A stretch of DNA of 63,881 nt, taken from Candidatus Saccharimonadota bacterium. Its GTDB lineage: Bacteria; Patescibacteriota; Saccharimonadia; Saccharimonadales; Saccharimonadaceae. Location: assembly GCA_017433765.1 (NCBI GenBank), contig JAFRGO010000001.1, positions 1-63,881 on the forward strand, read 5' to 3'. The number at the start of each line of letters is the position of its first letter. Within the stretch, counting starts at the first letter, position 1. Below the pieces are notes generated by a model. The model was not told the DNA's origin. It was given only the letters and a program-made list of their open reading frames with translations, and did no database searches. Both the position numbers and the translations under genes were made by a program. Below, piece by piece: positions 1 to 8,233 of the stretch.

Positions 1-183
1 ACCTACAGCAAATCCCTCGAGGAGCTCATCGCCATCGACTGCGCCTCTGTCCCCGAGATTTTCTACGCCAAGCTCGAGTCCGTCCGCTCCCTGCGCCAGA
101 CCGTCGCCAGCGACGTCGCCTCTCTAAACAAAATCATCTCCTCCCACAAAAAGGCCGTCGAGTCCCTGAAAGGTTCCCTATGA
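1..183 (+). CDS. C-terminal end of an unidentified protein (partial)
   Basis: An open frame runs in from the window edge and stops at 181-183 (TGA), giving 60 visible residues. The text is helical and rich in Leu, Ser, Lys and Glu (it ends AVESLKGSL), and could be a coiled coil. Codons end almost always in C, as in other plus-strand genes here. The stop overlaps the ATG of the next gene in an ATGA junction, so the two are translationally coupled. I do not recognise the family. Confidence 0.6.
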   Translation, partial: TYSKSLEELIAIDCASVPEIFYAKLESVRSLRQTVASDVASLNKIISSHKKAVESLKGSL

Positions 184-518
184 CCTCCGGCGCTCGTAAC
201 CTCCTCCTCCTCGGCGTCTTCTCCCTCCTCATCGCCCTTGCCACCTCTGGCGTCTCCCTCGCCCTCTACCATAGCTCCGGTGACATCTACCTCGACCGCT
301 CCCGCCCCGGCTACCTCCCCGACGAAGAGGAAATCGAAGAATACCAATCTACCCACGAAGAAGACTATAGCTTCTCTAGCACCACTCGTATCGACGCCGA
401 CACCCTCGACGAATACCTCGACCACTATTCCGCCACCGTCGAGTCCCTCAACTCTCTCAAGGACCCCTTCTCCGCCACCCCCCTCTCCGACGAGTCTCTT
501 GGCTTCCCCGCAAAATAA
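180..518 (+). CDS. Small membrane-anchored protein, unknown function
   Basis: A 112-residue protein with one hydrophobic segment at about residues 7-30 (LLLLGVFSLLIALATSGVSL), preceded by one Arg. An acidic outer region follows (PDEEEIEEY, then HEEDY). It is probably an inner-membrane anchor with an exported C-terminal domain. It overlaps the preceding gene by ATGA, so it is the second gene of an operon that enters from outside the window. It is followed convergently by the cysteine-desulfurase-like gene after 11 bases. I see no family motif. Confidence 0.65.
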   Translation: MTSGARNLLLLGVFSLLIALATSGVSLALYHSSGDIYLDRSRPGYLPDEEEIEEYQSTHEEDYSFSSTTRIDADTLDEYLDHYSATVESLNSLKDPFSATPLSDESLGFPAK

Positions 519-529
519 CCCATTCTTTT

Positions 530-1693
530 CTATTTCACAATTTTCCCCATCACCCGCTCCACCTTCTCTATATCCTCCGGCCGGTTGTGATATCCTAGCG
601 AGAATCTCACTAGCGGCGGCAAATGCTTCACCTTGTCCAGGTAATAATGCGCGCAAAAATACCCCGTCCTCGCCATAATCTTCTCCGCCCCCAGCGCTTC
701 CCCCAGCAAATGCGAATCCACCCCCTCGACAAAGAACGACATCGTCGGGTTCGCCTCTCTATTCACGAGCCTTACCTTCGGACTATTTTTCAGCCACTCA
801 AACATTTCCGTATAGTTCCGCTCCAGATTTTGTCGCTCCTTCTTCCCCAACTTTTCCAGCCAATCTATTGCCCGCCCCAGCGCGATAATCTCTCCCCACG
901 CCTGCAGTCCCGTCTCGAACTTCGTGTAGAGATGCTCCGGATTTTTCTCGCTCGACAGCAGATACGAATCCCTGTCCACGTCGTCCACCATCCCCCCACC
1001 GATAAACGTAGTCATAATCCTCGGCAAAAAGTCCTTCCGTACCACCATCCCCCCCAGGCTCGGCGCATACATCTTGTGCGCGGAGAAACAAATCGCGTCC
1101 GCCTCGGTCTTTTGTATCGTCTCCACCGAATGCGCCATCCCCTGCGCCGCGTCGATGATAATGCTCCCGCCTGTCTTATGCACTCTTTTTACGACCTCTT
1201 TAATATTGCCGAGCTTCCTTCCATCGATATTCGACGCCGAGTTCACCACCACCAGTGCCCTCTCTGGTATCGCCTCGACCTCTATCGACCCATCTTCGTT
1301 CCGCGCGACGACTTTCCTCGGGAGACCATTTTTCTTCGCAAACGTCATCGTTGCCAAGAACGGGGAATTATGTTCTATATCGCTCGTCACTACAACATCA
1401 TATTTGCTCGCGTCAACTTGCGCCAGCAAAAGATTTATTCCATAACTAGTATTTAGCGTGAAGGACACAAAATAATCTCTGTGCGACAACTTGAGATATT
1501 TCAGCACCTTCTCTCTCGTTCCCTCGACTCTCTTGTCTGTCTCGACCCCCCACGGATATTTCACTCTCTCCCCACACGAGTTAAACTTCATATAATATTC
1601 CTCCAGCGCCTCGATCACCGGCCTCGGCCGCAGGCTCTGGCATGCCCCGTCTAGATAAACTTCACCCTCTCTTAGATAATCAAAATCTTCCAT
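530..1693 (-). CDS. Aminotransferase class V, SufS/CsdA-like cysteine desulfurase
   Basis: A PLP enzyme of fold type I. The motif FSAHKMYAP carries the Schiff-base lysine, IIIDAAQGMAHS holds the PLP-binding Asp and Gln, and ARTGYFCAHYY resembles the RxGxxCA segment that places the persulfide cysteine in group II cysteine desulfurases. About 387 residues is normal for SufS. The likely role is sulfur mobilisation from cysteine for Fe-S clusters or tRNA thiolation, but no suf or mnm genes are adjacent, so the acceptor is unknown. A TTG 18 bases upstream would extend the frame. I chose the ATG at 1693 because TATAAT lies 6 bases before it, which fits the leaderless pattern of this genome. Confidence 0.82.
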   Translation of the reverse strand: MEDFDYLREGEVYLDGACQSLRPRPVIEALEEYYMKFNSCGERVKYPWGVETDKRVEGTREKVLKYLKLSHRDYFVSFTLNTSYGINLLLAQVDASKYDVVVTSDIEHNSPFLATMTFAKKNGLPRKVVARNEDGSIEVEAIPERALVVVNSASNIDGRKLGNIKEVVKRVHKTGGSIIIDAAQGMAHSVETIQKTEADAICFSAHKMYAPSLGGMVVRKDFLPRIMTTFIGGGMVDDVDRDSYLLSSEKNPEHLYTKFETGLQAWGEIIALGRAIDWLEKLGKKERQNLERNYTEMFEWLKNSPKVRLVNREANPTMSFFVEGVDSHLLGEALGAEKIMARTGYFCAHYYLDKVKHLPPLVRFSLGYHNRPEDIEKVERVMGKIVK

Positions 1694-1731
1694 TCCTCTA
1701 TTATATACCAATTTGTGCTACAATATAAACT

Positions 1732-2844
1732 ATGGTTTGTGTTGCTGCTTTCATCATTCTCGGTCTCGTCGGCATTTTTGTCGCCCTGATTTCCATTTTT
1801 CGCCCCGCCATCGGCCGCGCCTACTGGAAAGTCTTCCACAAATCCCTCGGTTGCGTCTCCAAAAAGGTTCGCTTCCAGAAGTGCGACACCAATTTCAAGG
1901 ACGACGTGAAGAATACTCTCCTGAAGAAAGTCATCTTGAAGCGCCCCGACCTCGTCAAACCCCTCTCCATCACTATTGAAATCCTCTCCACCCTCTTCGT
2001 CATCGTCTTCATCTGGGCAGTCCTGACCTCTATCAAGGCCCTCCTCGCCCTCTGGGTTCTCGGCACCTGTAACGTCGATCGCCCCGCCTCCTGCACCCTC
2101 TCCTCCGAGGCCTGTTCTCTCGGCGACGACAGCGCCAGCCTCTCCTTCTTCGAGGGTATCGGCCGCTGGTTCACCGAATGGGGCGACATTTTCTCCGCCA
2201 TCCCCGACCGTCTCAAGACTTGGGACGCCGCCGACTACTACCTCGACTCCGCCACCGTCTTCGCCCCCAGCTCCGCGGAAAGCTCGGCCTCGGAAACAAC
2301 TTCAGAAAACTCCTCAACTTCAGAAATCCCAGAGAAAACCGCCCTCGACCTCTTCGACCCAGGTTGCTCTGCCTGTTTGAGTAGCTTTAGGAACCAGCTC
2401 TCCTCTGGCTTCTTCTCCGAATACCACACCGCCCTCCTCCTCTACCCCATCGAACTCTCCGAAGGCGAATACAAATTCCCCTCCTCCGGCCTCATCGCCC
2501 GCTACTACTACGCCCTCGCCCTCGCCTACCCCGACGAAAACTACGCCTACCGCCTCATCGAAAAGATTTTCACCGAAAAATCCTCCGACGGCATCCTCTA
2601 CCAGTCCGTCTTTAATACTACTAAAGACCTCTCCGACTCCGAAGAGCTCCTCATTTCCTGGCTCAAGTCCGAATTCGGCTTCCATTCCGGCGAGCGCACC
2701 GAGATCAAATCCCTCGCCCACTCCGCCCAAGTTGACTCCGTCCTCGCCGAAGTAAAGTCCATCGCCACGGACAAAATCCACATCACTGGCATCCCCACCC
2801 TCATCTACGACGGCCAAAAACACCTCGGCCTCTACTCTATCTAG
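1732..2844 (+). CDS. Membrane protein with thioredoxin-like domain (CSAC)
   Basis: A 370-residue protein with a hydrophobic N-terminus (residues 1-20) and a second membrane stretch at about 80-110. A Ser/Thr/Glu-rich linker follows, then a domain with CSAC (in DPGCSACLSSF) and near the C-terminus GIPTLIYDG, the cis-proline signature of thioredoxin folds. It is inferred to be an extracytoplasmic thiol-disulfide oxidoreductase of the DsbA/thioredoxin-like group, possibly for cysteine-rich surface proteins such as the LTD protein at 25-26.7 kb. A TACAAT box lies 7 bases before the ATG. It overlaps the end of the convergent MurC gene by 4 bases. Confidence 0.65.
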   Translation: MVCVAAFIILGLVGIFVALISIFRPAIGRAYWKVFHKSLGCVSKKVRFQKCDTNFKDDVKNTLLKKVILKRPDLVKPLSITIEILSTLFVIVFIWAVLTSIKALLALWVLGTCNVDRPASCTLSSEACSLGDDSASLSFFEGIGRWFTEWGDIFSAIPDRLKTWDAADYYLDSATVFAPSSAESSASETTSENSSTSEIPEKTALDLFDPGCSACLSSFRNQLSSGFFSEYHTALLLYPIELSEGEYKFPSSGLIARYYYALALAYPDENYAYRLIEKIFTEKSSDGILYQSVFNTTKDLSDSEELLISWLKSEFGFHSGERTEIKSLAHSAQVDSVLAEVKSIATDKIHITGIPTLIYDGQKHLGLYSI

Positions 2845-4073
2845 CCCTGCATCGCTTTCCTAAACCACCCGTCCGCCGGCCCCGCCGTCATCATTACCAC
2901 CAAATAGCCCTCGCTCACGAGCCTTCGCAATTCTTCTGCTAATTCCTCCCCCACCTCCGCCGGCGTCGCCAATCCTTCTCCCTCTACTTCGCTCGCCAAT
3001 TCTTCCGCCGTCAACACTCTCACCCCCTCCGGCTCCCGCACCAGATAGGTCGGCAACCAAAACACCTTCTCCGCCCCCGCGAAACAATCCCTATACCCCT
3101 CTCTAATTTTTACCTGCCTTGCGTTCTGATGTGGCTCATACACTACCACTACCCCCTTCTTCCCCAGCCTCTCGGCCTCCTCCTTCGCAATACCTATCGT
3201 CGCCCGAATTTCCTCCGGATGATGCGCATAGTCGCTATACGCCCCCTCGGCTATCCTCTCAAATCTCCTCCCCGCCCCAGGGAATTTTTCCAGCACCTCG
3301 GCGACCCTCTCTTCGCTAATCGTTAGCCCCTCTCTCTGCACTATCCTCCCCACCGCCTCCTTCGCCAACGTCGCGTCTATCTTCCGTGCCTTCCCCGCAA
3401 TCTTGATTCTCTCGTCTATCCCCACCCCCTCGATGACTTCCCCGCTCTGCTCGCGGAACTGCGCGAACGCCTCCGCATAACTCTCTCTCGTCGGATAAAT
3501 ATCCGGATGGTCATAATCCACCGTCGTCACCACCGCTATCTCCGGTCGGAACTCGAGGAAGTTCCGGTCATATTCGTCCGCCTCATAAATCATCCACTTC
3601 GACCCCGCCACATATTCTCCCGCCCCGCCGAAGGGAAGCGTCGAACCCACGAGATAAGATACCGCCACCCCCAGCTCTCGACAAGCATAAATAATCATCG
3701 CCGTCGTCGTTGTCTTCCCGTGCGTCCCCGCCACCGCCACCATCTCTAGCCCGTGTTCCTTCCTTGCAGTCTCGATTATCTCTCCCCGCTTCGAGCTCTT
3801 TATTCCCAATTCCCTCGCCATCGCCAGCTCCGGATGCTCCTTTGCTAGCGCCGACGTATAGACCAGCCAGTCTATCTTCCCCTCGCTATTTTTTTCGCGC
3901 AGAAATTCCCCGTCCTGCTCGCCGATTTTCACCTCAATCCCCGCCTTCTCTAGTTCCGGCAACACCGCTCCCTCGCTTCTGTCGCTCCCGCACACGCTAT
4001 GCCCCATTTGCTTTAGAAACAGCCCCAACGCCCCCATCGCCGTCCCGCATATCCCCGAAATATAAATCTTCAT
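2841..4073 (-). CDS. murC: UDP-N-acetylmuramate ligase, MurC/Mpl type
   Basis: A cytoplasmic peptidoglycan-precursor ligase that joins UDP-MurNAc to L-Ala (MurC) or to a recycled peptide (Mpl). The N-terminal Rossmann segment reads SGICGTAMG, closer to the ICGTxMG text of Mpl than to the GIGGxGMS of classical MurC. The ATP loop AVAGTHGKTTTTAM lies near residue 110, and EADEYDR and YAHHPEEI are typical Mur ligase motifs. About 410 residues. The ATG at 4073 sits 6 bases after TATAAT, so the mRNA is probably leaderless. Only one Mur ligase is visible here, so MurC and Mpl cannot be told apart with certainty. Confidence 0.85.
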   Translation of the reverse strand: MKIYISGICGTAMGALGLFLKQMGHSVCGSDRSEGAVLPELEKAGIEVKIGEQDGEFLREKNSEGKIDWLVYTSALAKEHPELAMARELGIKSSKRGEIIETARKEHGLEMVAVAGTHGKTTTTAMIIYACRELGVAVSYLVGSTLPFGGAGEYVAGSKWMIYEADEYDRNFLEFRPEIAVVTTVDYDHPDIYPTRESYAEAFAQFREQSGEVIEGVGIDERIKIAGKARKIDATLAKEAVGRIVQREGLTISEERVAEVLEKFPGAGRRFERIAEGAYSDYAHHPEEIRATIGIAKEEAERLGKKGVVVVYEPHQNARQVKIREGYRDCFAGAEKVFWLPTYLVREPEGVRVLTAEELASEVEGEGLATPAEVGEELAEELRRLVSEGYLVVMMTAGPADGWFRKAMQG

Positions 4074-4145
4074 ACCCCTATTATAGCATTTTTTCCCGAA
4101 ACTTCCCAAGCCCCTCCGCTTATGCTATAATAAACTCGTATATCT

Positions 4146-4829
4146 ATGCCCAAAAATCGTAAACTCCATCGCCCCAGCCTGAAAACCTGGCAACTCGTCC
4201 TCATTCTTTTTCCCCTCCTCTTTTTGACGGCCTCCTTTCTCCGCCTCGACCATATCCGCATGGCCGAACTCCGCGACGCCGTTTTGAAGGCCGACGAGCT
4301 TGGCGACGACGAAGCCCTCTCCTCTTCCATCCGCGAGCTAAAATCCTTTGTCTCTAAAAACATTATCGTCAACATCACCGAGACCAACGGTTCTCTCGAG
4401 CTCTCCTTCGGCACCGGTCCCTTCTATCTCGAGCACTCCTATCACCTCGCCGCCGACGCTGCCCTCTCCGAAGCCGAGACAAAGCTGACCAAAGACGACA
4501 ACAATCCCTACGGCAATATCTACATCCTCGCCTCCGACGTCTGTAAACCCCTCGCCGCCGCCAACGGTTGGATTTGGTCCAGCCCGGGCTACATCAACTG
4601 TATGACCACCGAAATCCAAAAATACCCCTCCTCCAGCGAGCTCGTCGATACTCTCGTCGCCGACATTCCCTCCACCGAGCTCTACCGCCGCGAATTTTCC
4701 TCCCCTCTCTGGGCTCCCTCCTTTTCCGGCTTCTTTGTTCTCCTTACCCTCGCTGTAAGTGTTGTAATTTTTATACGTTTTCTTATCTGGCTCGTATTGC
4801 GCTTATCCCTGTTATTCTTCCGAAACTAA
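4146..4829 (+). CDS. Membrane protein with two terminal TM segments, unknown
   Basis: A 227-residue protein with a basic start (MPKNRKLHRP), a TM segment at about residues 17-32, an exported central domain and a second TM stretch at about 195-225. The central domain has two cysteines (DVCKP and YINCM) that could form a disulfide. TATAAT lies about 13 bases before the ATG. I do not recognise the family. The layout (TM, about 160-residue outer domain, TM) suggests an envelope protein. Confidence 0.65.
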   Translation: MPKNRKLHRPSLKTWQLVLILFPLLFLTASFLRLDHIRMAELRDAVLKADELGDDEALSSSIRELKSFVSKNIIVNITETNGSLELSFGTGPFYLEHSYHLAADAALSEAETKLTKDDNNPYGNIYILASDVCKPLAAANGWIWSSPGYINCMTTEIQKYPSSSELVDTLVADIPSTELYRREFSSPLWAPSFSGFFVLLTLAVSVVIFIRFLIWLVLRLSLLFFRN

Positions 4830-4860
4830 ATTTTTTCTTAAGGATTTTGGGATAAACCTC

Positions 4861-4889
4861 TTGACTATTCTCTCTAGGGGTCATAAGAT
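4861..4889 (+). promoter_or_regulatory. Sigma70-type promoter of the 68-aa protein gene
   Basis: TTGACT, a 17-base spacer and TAAGAT. Transcription would begin near 4896, giving a leader of about 25 bases that contains the AAGGAG ribosome site 6 bases before the ATG at 4920. This is one of the few genes here with a classical leader. Confidence 0.7.
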
Positions 4890-4919
4890 GGAATTACGAT
4901 TAACTTTAAGGAGCAATTC

Positions 4920-5126
4920 ATGGCTTACAAACACACCAACGGCAAGGGAATCACTTACTATCTTCGCAAATCCGAAGTTACCCTCAAGGGTGGCAAGCCC
5001 CAGACTATCTACTTCTTCACCAAGAACGAAAATGGTGGCAAGGGTACTCCCTGCGATCTTCCTGCTGACCGCGAAGTGAACGAGAATCCTCGCAACGGTT
5101 TCTTGACCCTCAAGAAAAAGGCCTAG
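4920..5126 (+). CDS. Small conserved CPR-type protein (AYKHTNGKG family)
   Basis: A 68-residue basic protein beginning MAYKHTNGKGITYYL and ending LTLKKKA. I recall near-identical starts (AYKHTNxKGxxYYL) in many Saccharibacteria and other CPR genomes, where the function is unknown. It has a strong stand-alone unit: consensus promoter, AAGGAG site and intrinsic terminator. Codon use is unusually purine-rich for a plus-strand gene here, with AAG and GGC runs. Taken together this suggests high expression. A nucleic-acid or ribosome-binding role is only a guess from charge and size. Confidence 0.8.
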   Translation: MAYKHTNGKGITYYLRKSEVTLKGGKPQTIYFFTKNENGGKGTPCDLPADREVNENPRNGFLTLKKKA

Positions 5127-5146
5127 TTCTATTTCTGGCCTCGATT

Positions 5147-5173
5147 CCGCCCCGCAAGGGGCGGATTTTTTAT
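5147..5173 (+). terminator. Intrinsic terminator
   Basis: A 7-bp GC stem (CCGCCCC / GGGGCGG) with a GCAA loop, followed by ATTTTTTAT. It ends the 68-residue protein gene. Confidence 0.9.
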
Positions 5174-5252
5174 CTAGATTTCACAAAAACCCTCGCTTAT
5201 GTTTGTCTTTTTATCTCTCGTCGGCTACACTTGAAAAAAGTAAAGGAGGTAA

Positions 5253-6014
5253 ATGAATATCAAATCCACTTTGGCCCTATCGCTAGCCACCCTAGCCAGC
5301 CTAACTTTCTCGACGGCGCCAGCTTTCGCTGTCGGCAGCGCCGCTAGTGGCGACTTTGACGGTCTCGGCACCGAGAACGTCGTCGTCAACTACCGTAGTC
5401 TCACCCGAGAAGCAGACGCCATCACCAATCTCGTCGGCAACAACGATCTAGAAATCACCGCCGACGTCGGCTACGCTTGGGACGATCTGAGCTTCACCTA
5501 CGTCCGCGACATCCATCGCACTTCCACCCTCACCACCGACGGTGGCTACCAAGAAAACACTACCGTCACCGGCGGCACTTGGTATCGCGGTAGTTACGAA
5601 AGTCAAGCCGACCTCGACGCCGACGCCAACGCCGTTGCTCTCCCGCGCAAGAATATGGACGACTACGAAACCAACACTCTCGACGCTACCTCAATCATCA
5701 CCGACGCCGAGTTCCAGGTTCTCCCCAAGCTTGCCGTCCGCAACTACGATACCGAGAAAACCGCCTCGTTCTACTTCGTCGTCGATAAATCCGACCGCGC
5801 GAATTATGACGCCTATGGCCAGCTCCTCTTTATCGATAGCGAGGCCTGGGGGTATGGCGCCTACTTCTACTATGGCGGCATGCAACCTTTCGAGATTGCG
5901 CCTAGCTCTACCACTATCTATGGAGTCCTCCCGATGACTTTCGAGTCCGACGACGTTACCTTCAGCCCCTTCGCCATCGCCATGACCATCCACTTCGAAG
6001 GAATACTCAACTAG
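5253..6014 (+). CDS. Secreted protein with signal peptide, unknown
   Basis: A 253-residue protein with a classical signal peptide (residues 1-26, ending PAFAVG, cleavage likely after AFA). The mature part is acidic, with many Asp, Tyr and Thr and almost no Cys, typical of a beta-rich extracellular domain. There is no C-terminal anchor. The start is fixed by AAAGGAGG 5 bases before the ATG. A promoter TTGTCT-N17-TACACT lies at about 5204-5231. The two one-pass proteins that follow may form an operon with it (22-base gap). Confidence 0.72.
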   Translation: MNIKSTLALSLATLASLTFSTAPAFAVGSAASGDFDGLGTENVVVNYRSLTREADAITNLVGNNDLEITADVGYAWDDLSFTYVRDIHRTSTLTTDGGYQENTTVTGGTWYRGSYESQADLDADANAVALPRKNMDDYETNTLDATSIITDAEFQVLPKLAVRNYDTEKTASFYFVVDKSDRANYDAYGQLLFIDSEAWGYGAYFYYGGMQPFEIAPSSTTIYGVLPMTFESDDVTFSPFAIAMTIHFEGILN

Positions 6015-6036
6015 CCAGGAATAACTTTAGCCGTCT

Positions 6037-6840
6037 ATGAAGCCTATCAACAAAAAAGACTACGACGCCACCTTCTCGCTCGGCAATCGGGACTTGAAGT
6101 GCTATTCGAGGAAAAAGCTCGCTTCCCGCTACCCCACCGGCAACTACGAGCTCCTCGGCGAAACTTGCTCTCACAATCGAGAGTCAGCCATCGCCGGGCT
6201 CGACCTGTCCTCCGAGCAGCTCGTCGTCTCTGCCTACGGCTCTCATAGTCGGCTAAAATACAGCCGCCGCTACTTCCTTGCCGTCGGCCGCAACCAATAC
6301 ATTTGTCTCCTAAAGAGTCGCCTCTTTCCCCTTCTTTTCTTCCTTCTCGTGCTCGGTATTCTTCTTTCCTGTATTCTTTCTATCCTCATCTTCTTCCGCA
6401 CGCCCGTTCTCGCTCCCGACTATCCCCTTCCCACTGCTGACACTCATGCCACCCGTATCGAAAACGACCATACCGCCAAATCCGACAGCGAGACCGGCGG
6501 CGGCAGCGTCCGTCTCCGTTTCTCTCGCGTCGCCAAAGTCAATCTCTCCACCGGCCTCATCTCTATTCTCTACCAGAACCCCAACCAATCCAACCAAGAC
6601 AGCGTCCTAACTCTAGTTCTCGTCAAAGACGGCCAAGAATACATTCTTGCCCGCTCTGGTCTCGTGAAGGCCGGCACCCAACTCACTCAGCTCCAGCTCA
6701 ACACCAGCGAAGTTGCTCTAGCGGAGGGTGTTTATCAAGGCAAATTCCTCATCGACCACTACCATCCCACCACCGGCGAGAAGGCCCTCGCCAACTCTTC
6801 CCTCGACGATGTCGAGATTCAGGTTCGCCATGACTCCTAG
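6037..6840 (+). CDS. One-pass membrane protein, unknown
   Basis: A 267-residue protein with a basic cytoplasmic part of about 90 residues, a strong TM segment at about 95-125 (LFPLLFFLLVLGILLSCIL) and an exported domain of about 140 residues. The exported part has beta-strand-like text (VTLVLVKDG) resembling the C-terminal half of the next protein, so the two may be related or may assemble. It overlaps the next gene by 11 bases. Confidence 0.65.
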   Translation: MKPINKKDYDATFSLGNRDLKCYSRKKLASRYPTGNYELLGETCSHNRESAIAGLDLSSEQLVVSAYGSHSRLKYSRRYFLAVGRNQYICLLKSRLFPLLFFLLVLGILLSCILSILIFFRTPVLAPDYPLPTADTHATRIENDHTAKSDSETGGGSVRLRFSRVAKVNLSTGLISILYQNPNQSNQDSVLTLVLVKDGQEYILARSGLVKAGTQLTQLQLNTSEVALAEGVYQGKFLIDHYHPTTGEKALANSSLDDVEIQVRHDS

Positions 6841-7336
6841 AGAACGCAAAATCCTTATCATTCTAGCTATTATTTTTACGCTCGCCCTGCTTTCTGCGGG
6901 CTTGATTTTTATTTTCCGCGACCGCCTCACTCGCACGGGCGATTTTGAGGCCCCCGCCCTCGACTCCTCCGCTCGCACCGGCTTCCCTTCCGATCTCTCC
7001 GCCGACCTTTCCTATACCAAAATGACCGCCAGGGAAGACTACGCTATTTTCCTCTGCGCCACTCCTCGCCTCGACGGCGATCTCTTGACTCTCTATTTCA
7101 CTTCCCCGCCCTCCAATACTGCGCTCCTGAAGTTCCGCGTCTTTAGTCCCGACGGCACTCTCCTCGCCGAGAGTGGCCTACTCGAGCCCGCTAGCTATCT
7201 AGAGAGCATTAGGCTCGACCATCTCCCTCTCGCCGCCGAGTCCGTCACCCTGAAAGTCATGTCCTACACTCGCGACACCTATCTGAGCGACGGCGCCTTC
7301 TCTCTCACTCTTCCCCTCACCCGCGCCTCTCTCTAG
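6830..7336 (+). CDS. Signal-anchor protein, unknown
   Basis: The ATG at 6830 gives 168 residues: MTPRERK, a TM segment at about 8-30, then an outer domain with repeated beta-type text (LLKFRVFSPDGTLLAESGLL). The overlap with the preceding gene implies translational coupling. An upstream ATG at 6728 would place about 34 extra residues inside the preceding frame and is unlikely. Possibly a partner of the preceding protein. No known family recognised. Confidence 0.65.
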   Translation: MTPRERKILIILAIIFTLALLSAGLIFIFRDRLTRTGDFEAPALDSSARTGFPSDLSADLSYTKMTAREDYAIFLCATPRLDGDLLTLYFTSPPSNTALLKFRVFSPDGTLLAESGLLEPASYLESIRLDHLPLAAESVTLKVMSYTRDTYLSDGAFSLTLPLTRASL

Positions 7337-7339
7337 CCG

Positions 7340-7368
7340 TTGCATTTTCTCTCATCTCTCGTTATAAT
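7340..7368 (+). promoter_or_regulatory. Promoter of the tRNA(CAU) gene
   Basis: TTGCAT, a 17-base spacer and TATAAT, with the tRNA 5' end 13 bases downstream of the -10 box. Confidence 0.75.
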
Positions 7369-7380
7369 ATTCCTGTGGTC

Positions 7381-7456
7381 GGGGGCGTAGCTCAGGGGTT
7401 AGAGCAGGCGGCTCATAACCGCTTGGTCGTTGGTTCGAACCCAACCGCCCCCACCA
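7381..7456 (+). tRNA. tRNA with CAU anticodon, probably tRNA-Ile2
   Basis: A complete cloverleaf: acceptor GGGGGCG/CGCCCCC, D arm, anticodon stem GGCGG/CCGCU around CUCAUAA, T arm GUUGG/CCAAC, encoded CCA. The anticodon-arm text (AGAGCAGGCG...CGCUUGGUCG) is close to bacterial tRNA-Ile2, where C34 is modified to lysidine by TilS. The other two CAU tRNAs of the window look like initiator and elongator Met, which supports the Ile2 reading. Its last 18 bases are repeated at 7609-7626. Confidence 0.85.
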
Positions 7457-7492
7457 TAGAAATAAGAGAGCCATCAGGCTCTCTTATTTCTA
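7457..7492. terminator. Perfect palindrome after tRNA(CAU), likely terminator
   Basis: Two 16-base arms (TAGAAATAAGAGAGCC and its complement) around ATCA, directly abutting the CCA end. The U-rich 3' arm fits a rho-independent stop, possibly bidirectional. Confidence 0.7.
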
Positions 7493-7523
7493 TCTTGACT
7501 GTTGGGTTCGAGCCAGGTGCGCC

Positions 7524-7608
7524 ATTTTCAAGGAGACGAGAGAAAATCTAGAGCTTGCTCTAGATTTTCCGAGACGACGCCGAAAATGTCAAGGAGGCGA
7601 AGCCTCCG
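7524..7608. repeat. Hairpin element copy 1, between tRNA end and its duplicate
   Basis: A nested inverted repeat. The inner part is a 12-bp stem GAAAATCTAGAG/CTCTAGATTTTC with a CTTG loop (7542-7569). Outside it are ATTTTC/GAAAAT, then GACGACG and a small hairpin GGAGGC-GAA-GCCTCC. The same order of motifs (GGAG, A-run, CTTGCT, T-run, CCGACGACG or GAGACGACG, AGGCGAAGCCT) recurs at 36563-36645 beside tRNA-Ser. No open frame of note. Confidence 0.6.
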
Positions 7609-7626
7609 ACCCAACCGCCCCCACCA
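7609..7626 (+). repeat. Direct repeat of the tRNA(CAU) 3' end
   Basis: ACCCAACCGCCCCCACCA is identical to tRNA positions 7439-7456, including CCA, 170 bases downstream. This is the arrangement expected of an attachment-site or insertion footprint at a tRNA 3' end. Confidence 0.8.
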
Positions 7627-7635
7627 AACCGCAGA

Positions 7636-7661
7636 ATAAACCCCGTAGGGGTTTTATTTTT
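7636..7661 (+). terminator. Intrinsic terminator-like hairpin
   Basis: AAACCCC-GTA-GGGGTTT followed by TATTTTTG, just after the duplicated tRNA end. From here to 7781 I see no gene. A weak stem CCGAC/GTCGG followed by a T-rich stretch near 7727-7771 is the only other structure. Confidence 0.65.
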
Positions 7662-7781
7662 GTGGTTTGCTAGCCGGGGCGGCAAGGGCGAGAACCATTC
7701 TTGCCATCCACCAAGGACGAACCAGAAAAACCGACGCTATGAAGACAACCCTAGTCGGAGCTTTTTGATTTTTCCCGAATC

Positions 7782-8141
7782 GCCAAAGACTCCATCTGTC
7801 CCCGTGGCTGGCAACTACCGACCTACGACACTACCGACCCCAAATCCTACTACAACCTCATCATTCGTGTCTATGGAGGCAATAACCGCCCATACGCTAA
7901 CCGTCTAGACGGCACTCTCGCCGACTCCATCCTTCTCTCTCAGCCTCTTTCCTTCCTCCGTTCTGGCTACTACCATTGGCAGACGGCTTCCCGTAACTAT
8001 CGCGGGTCAGACGGCCGCTATTGGGAGTCTCGCATCGCCTCTGTAACGCTCGCTAACTACCTGTACTTCTACTCATCCAGCTTGAACCCCCAGTACGGCA
8101 ACTTTCGTGGCTACGGCTTCTCGGTGCGCTGTGTGTCTCGG
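7782..8141 (+). pseudogene. Start-less C-type-lectin/FISUMP-like cassette, copy 1
   Basis: The frame reads AKDSICPRGWQLPT through WQTASRN to GYGFSVRCVSR. This is the C-terminal domain text I associate with Fib_succ_major (FISUMP)-type C-type-lectin-like domains found at the ends of Saccharibacteria surface and pilin proteins. There is no start codon. An in-frame TAG sits at 7752-7754 and no signal or TM segment precedes, so this is a truncated or silent cassette. After CVSR the frame runs on without the stop present in copy 2. Its first 98 bases (7782-7879) are identical to 8834-8931. Confidence 0.7.
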
Positions 8142-8221
8142 CAGCCCTCAAGCGTCATAATAATCACACTTCGTTTTATGTTATTGCTCCTTCGGGTAAC
8201 GTCACGTTTCTTCCCGTATGG

Positions 8222-8227
8222 TATAAT
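8222..8227 (+). promoter_or_regulatory. -10 box of the CdiA-CT-like gene 1
   Basis: TATAAT ends 6 bases before the ATG, so transcription is expected to start at or next to the ATG (leaderless). I see no ribosome site. Confidence 0.65.
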
Positions 8228-8233
8228 CAACTT

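Noticed and set aside
4756-4775. Possible fifth copy of the 19-base dyad (TGTTGTAATTTTTATACG)
   Set aside because: Only the left arm is present; the right arm reads TTATACG and does not pair, so it was not counted.
7381-7626. Integrated phage or plasmid at tRNA(CAU)
   Set aside because: No integrase, and the repeat-to-repeat distance is only 170 bases; the accessory genes lie outside the repeats.
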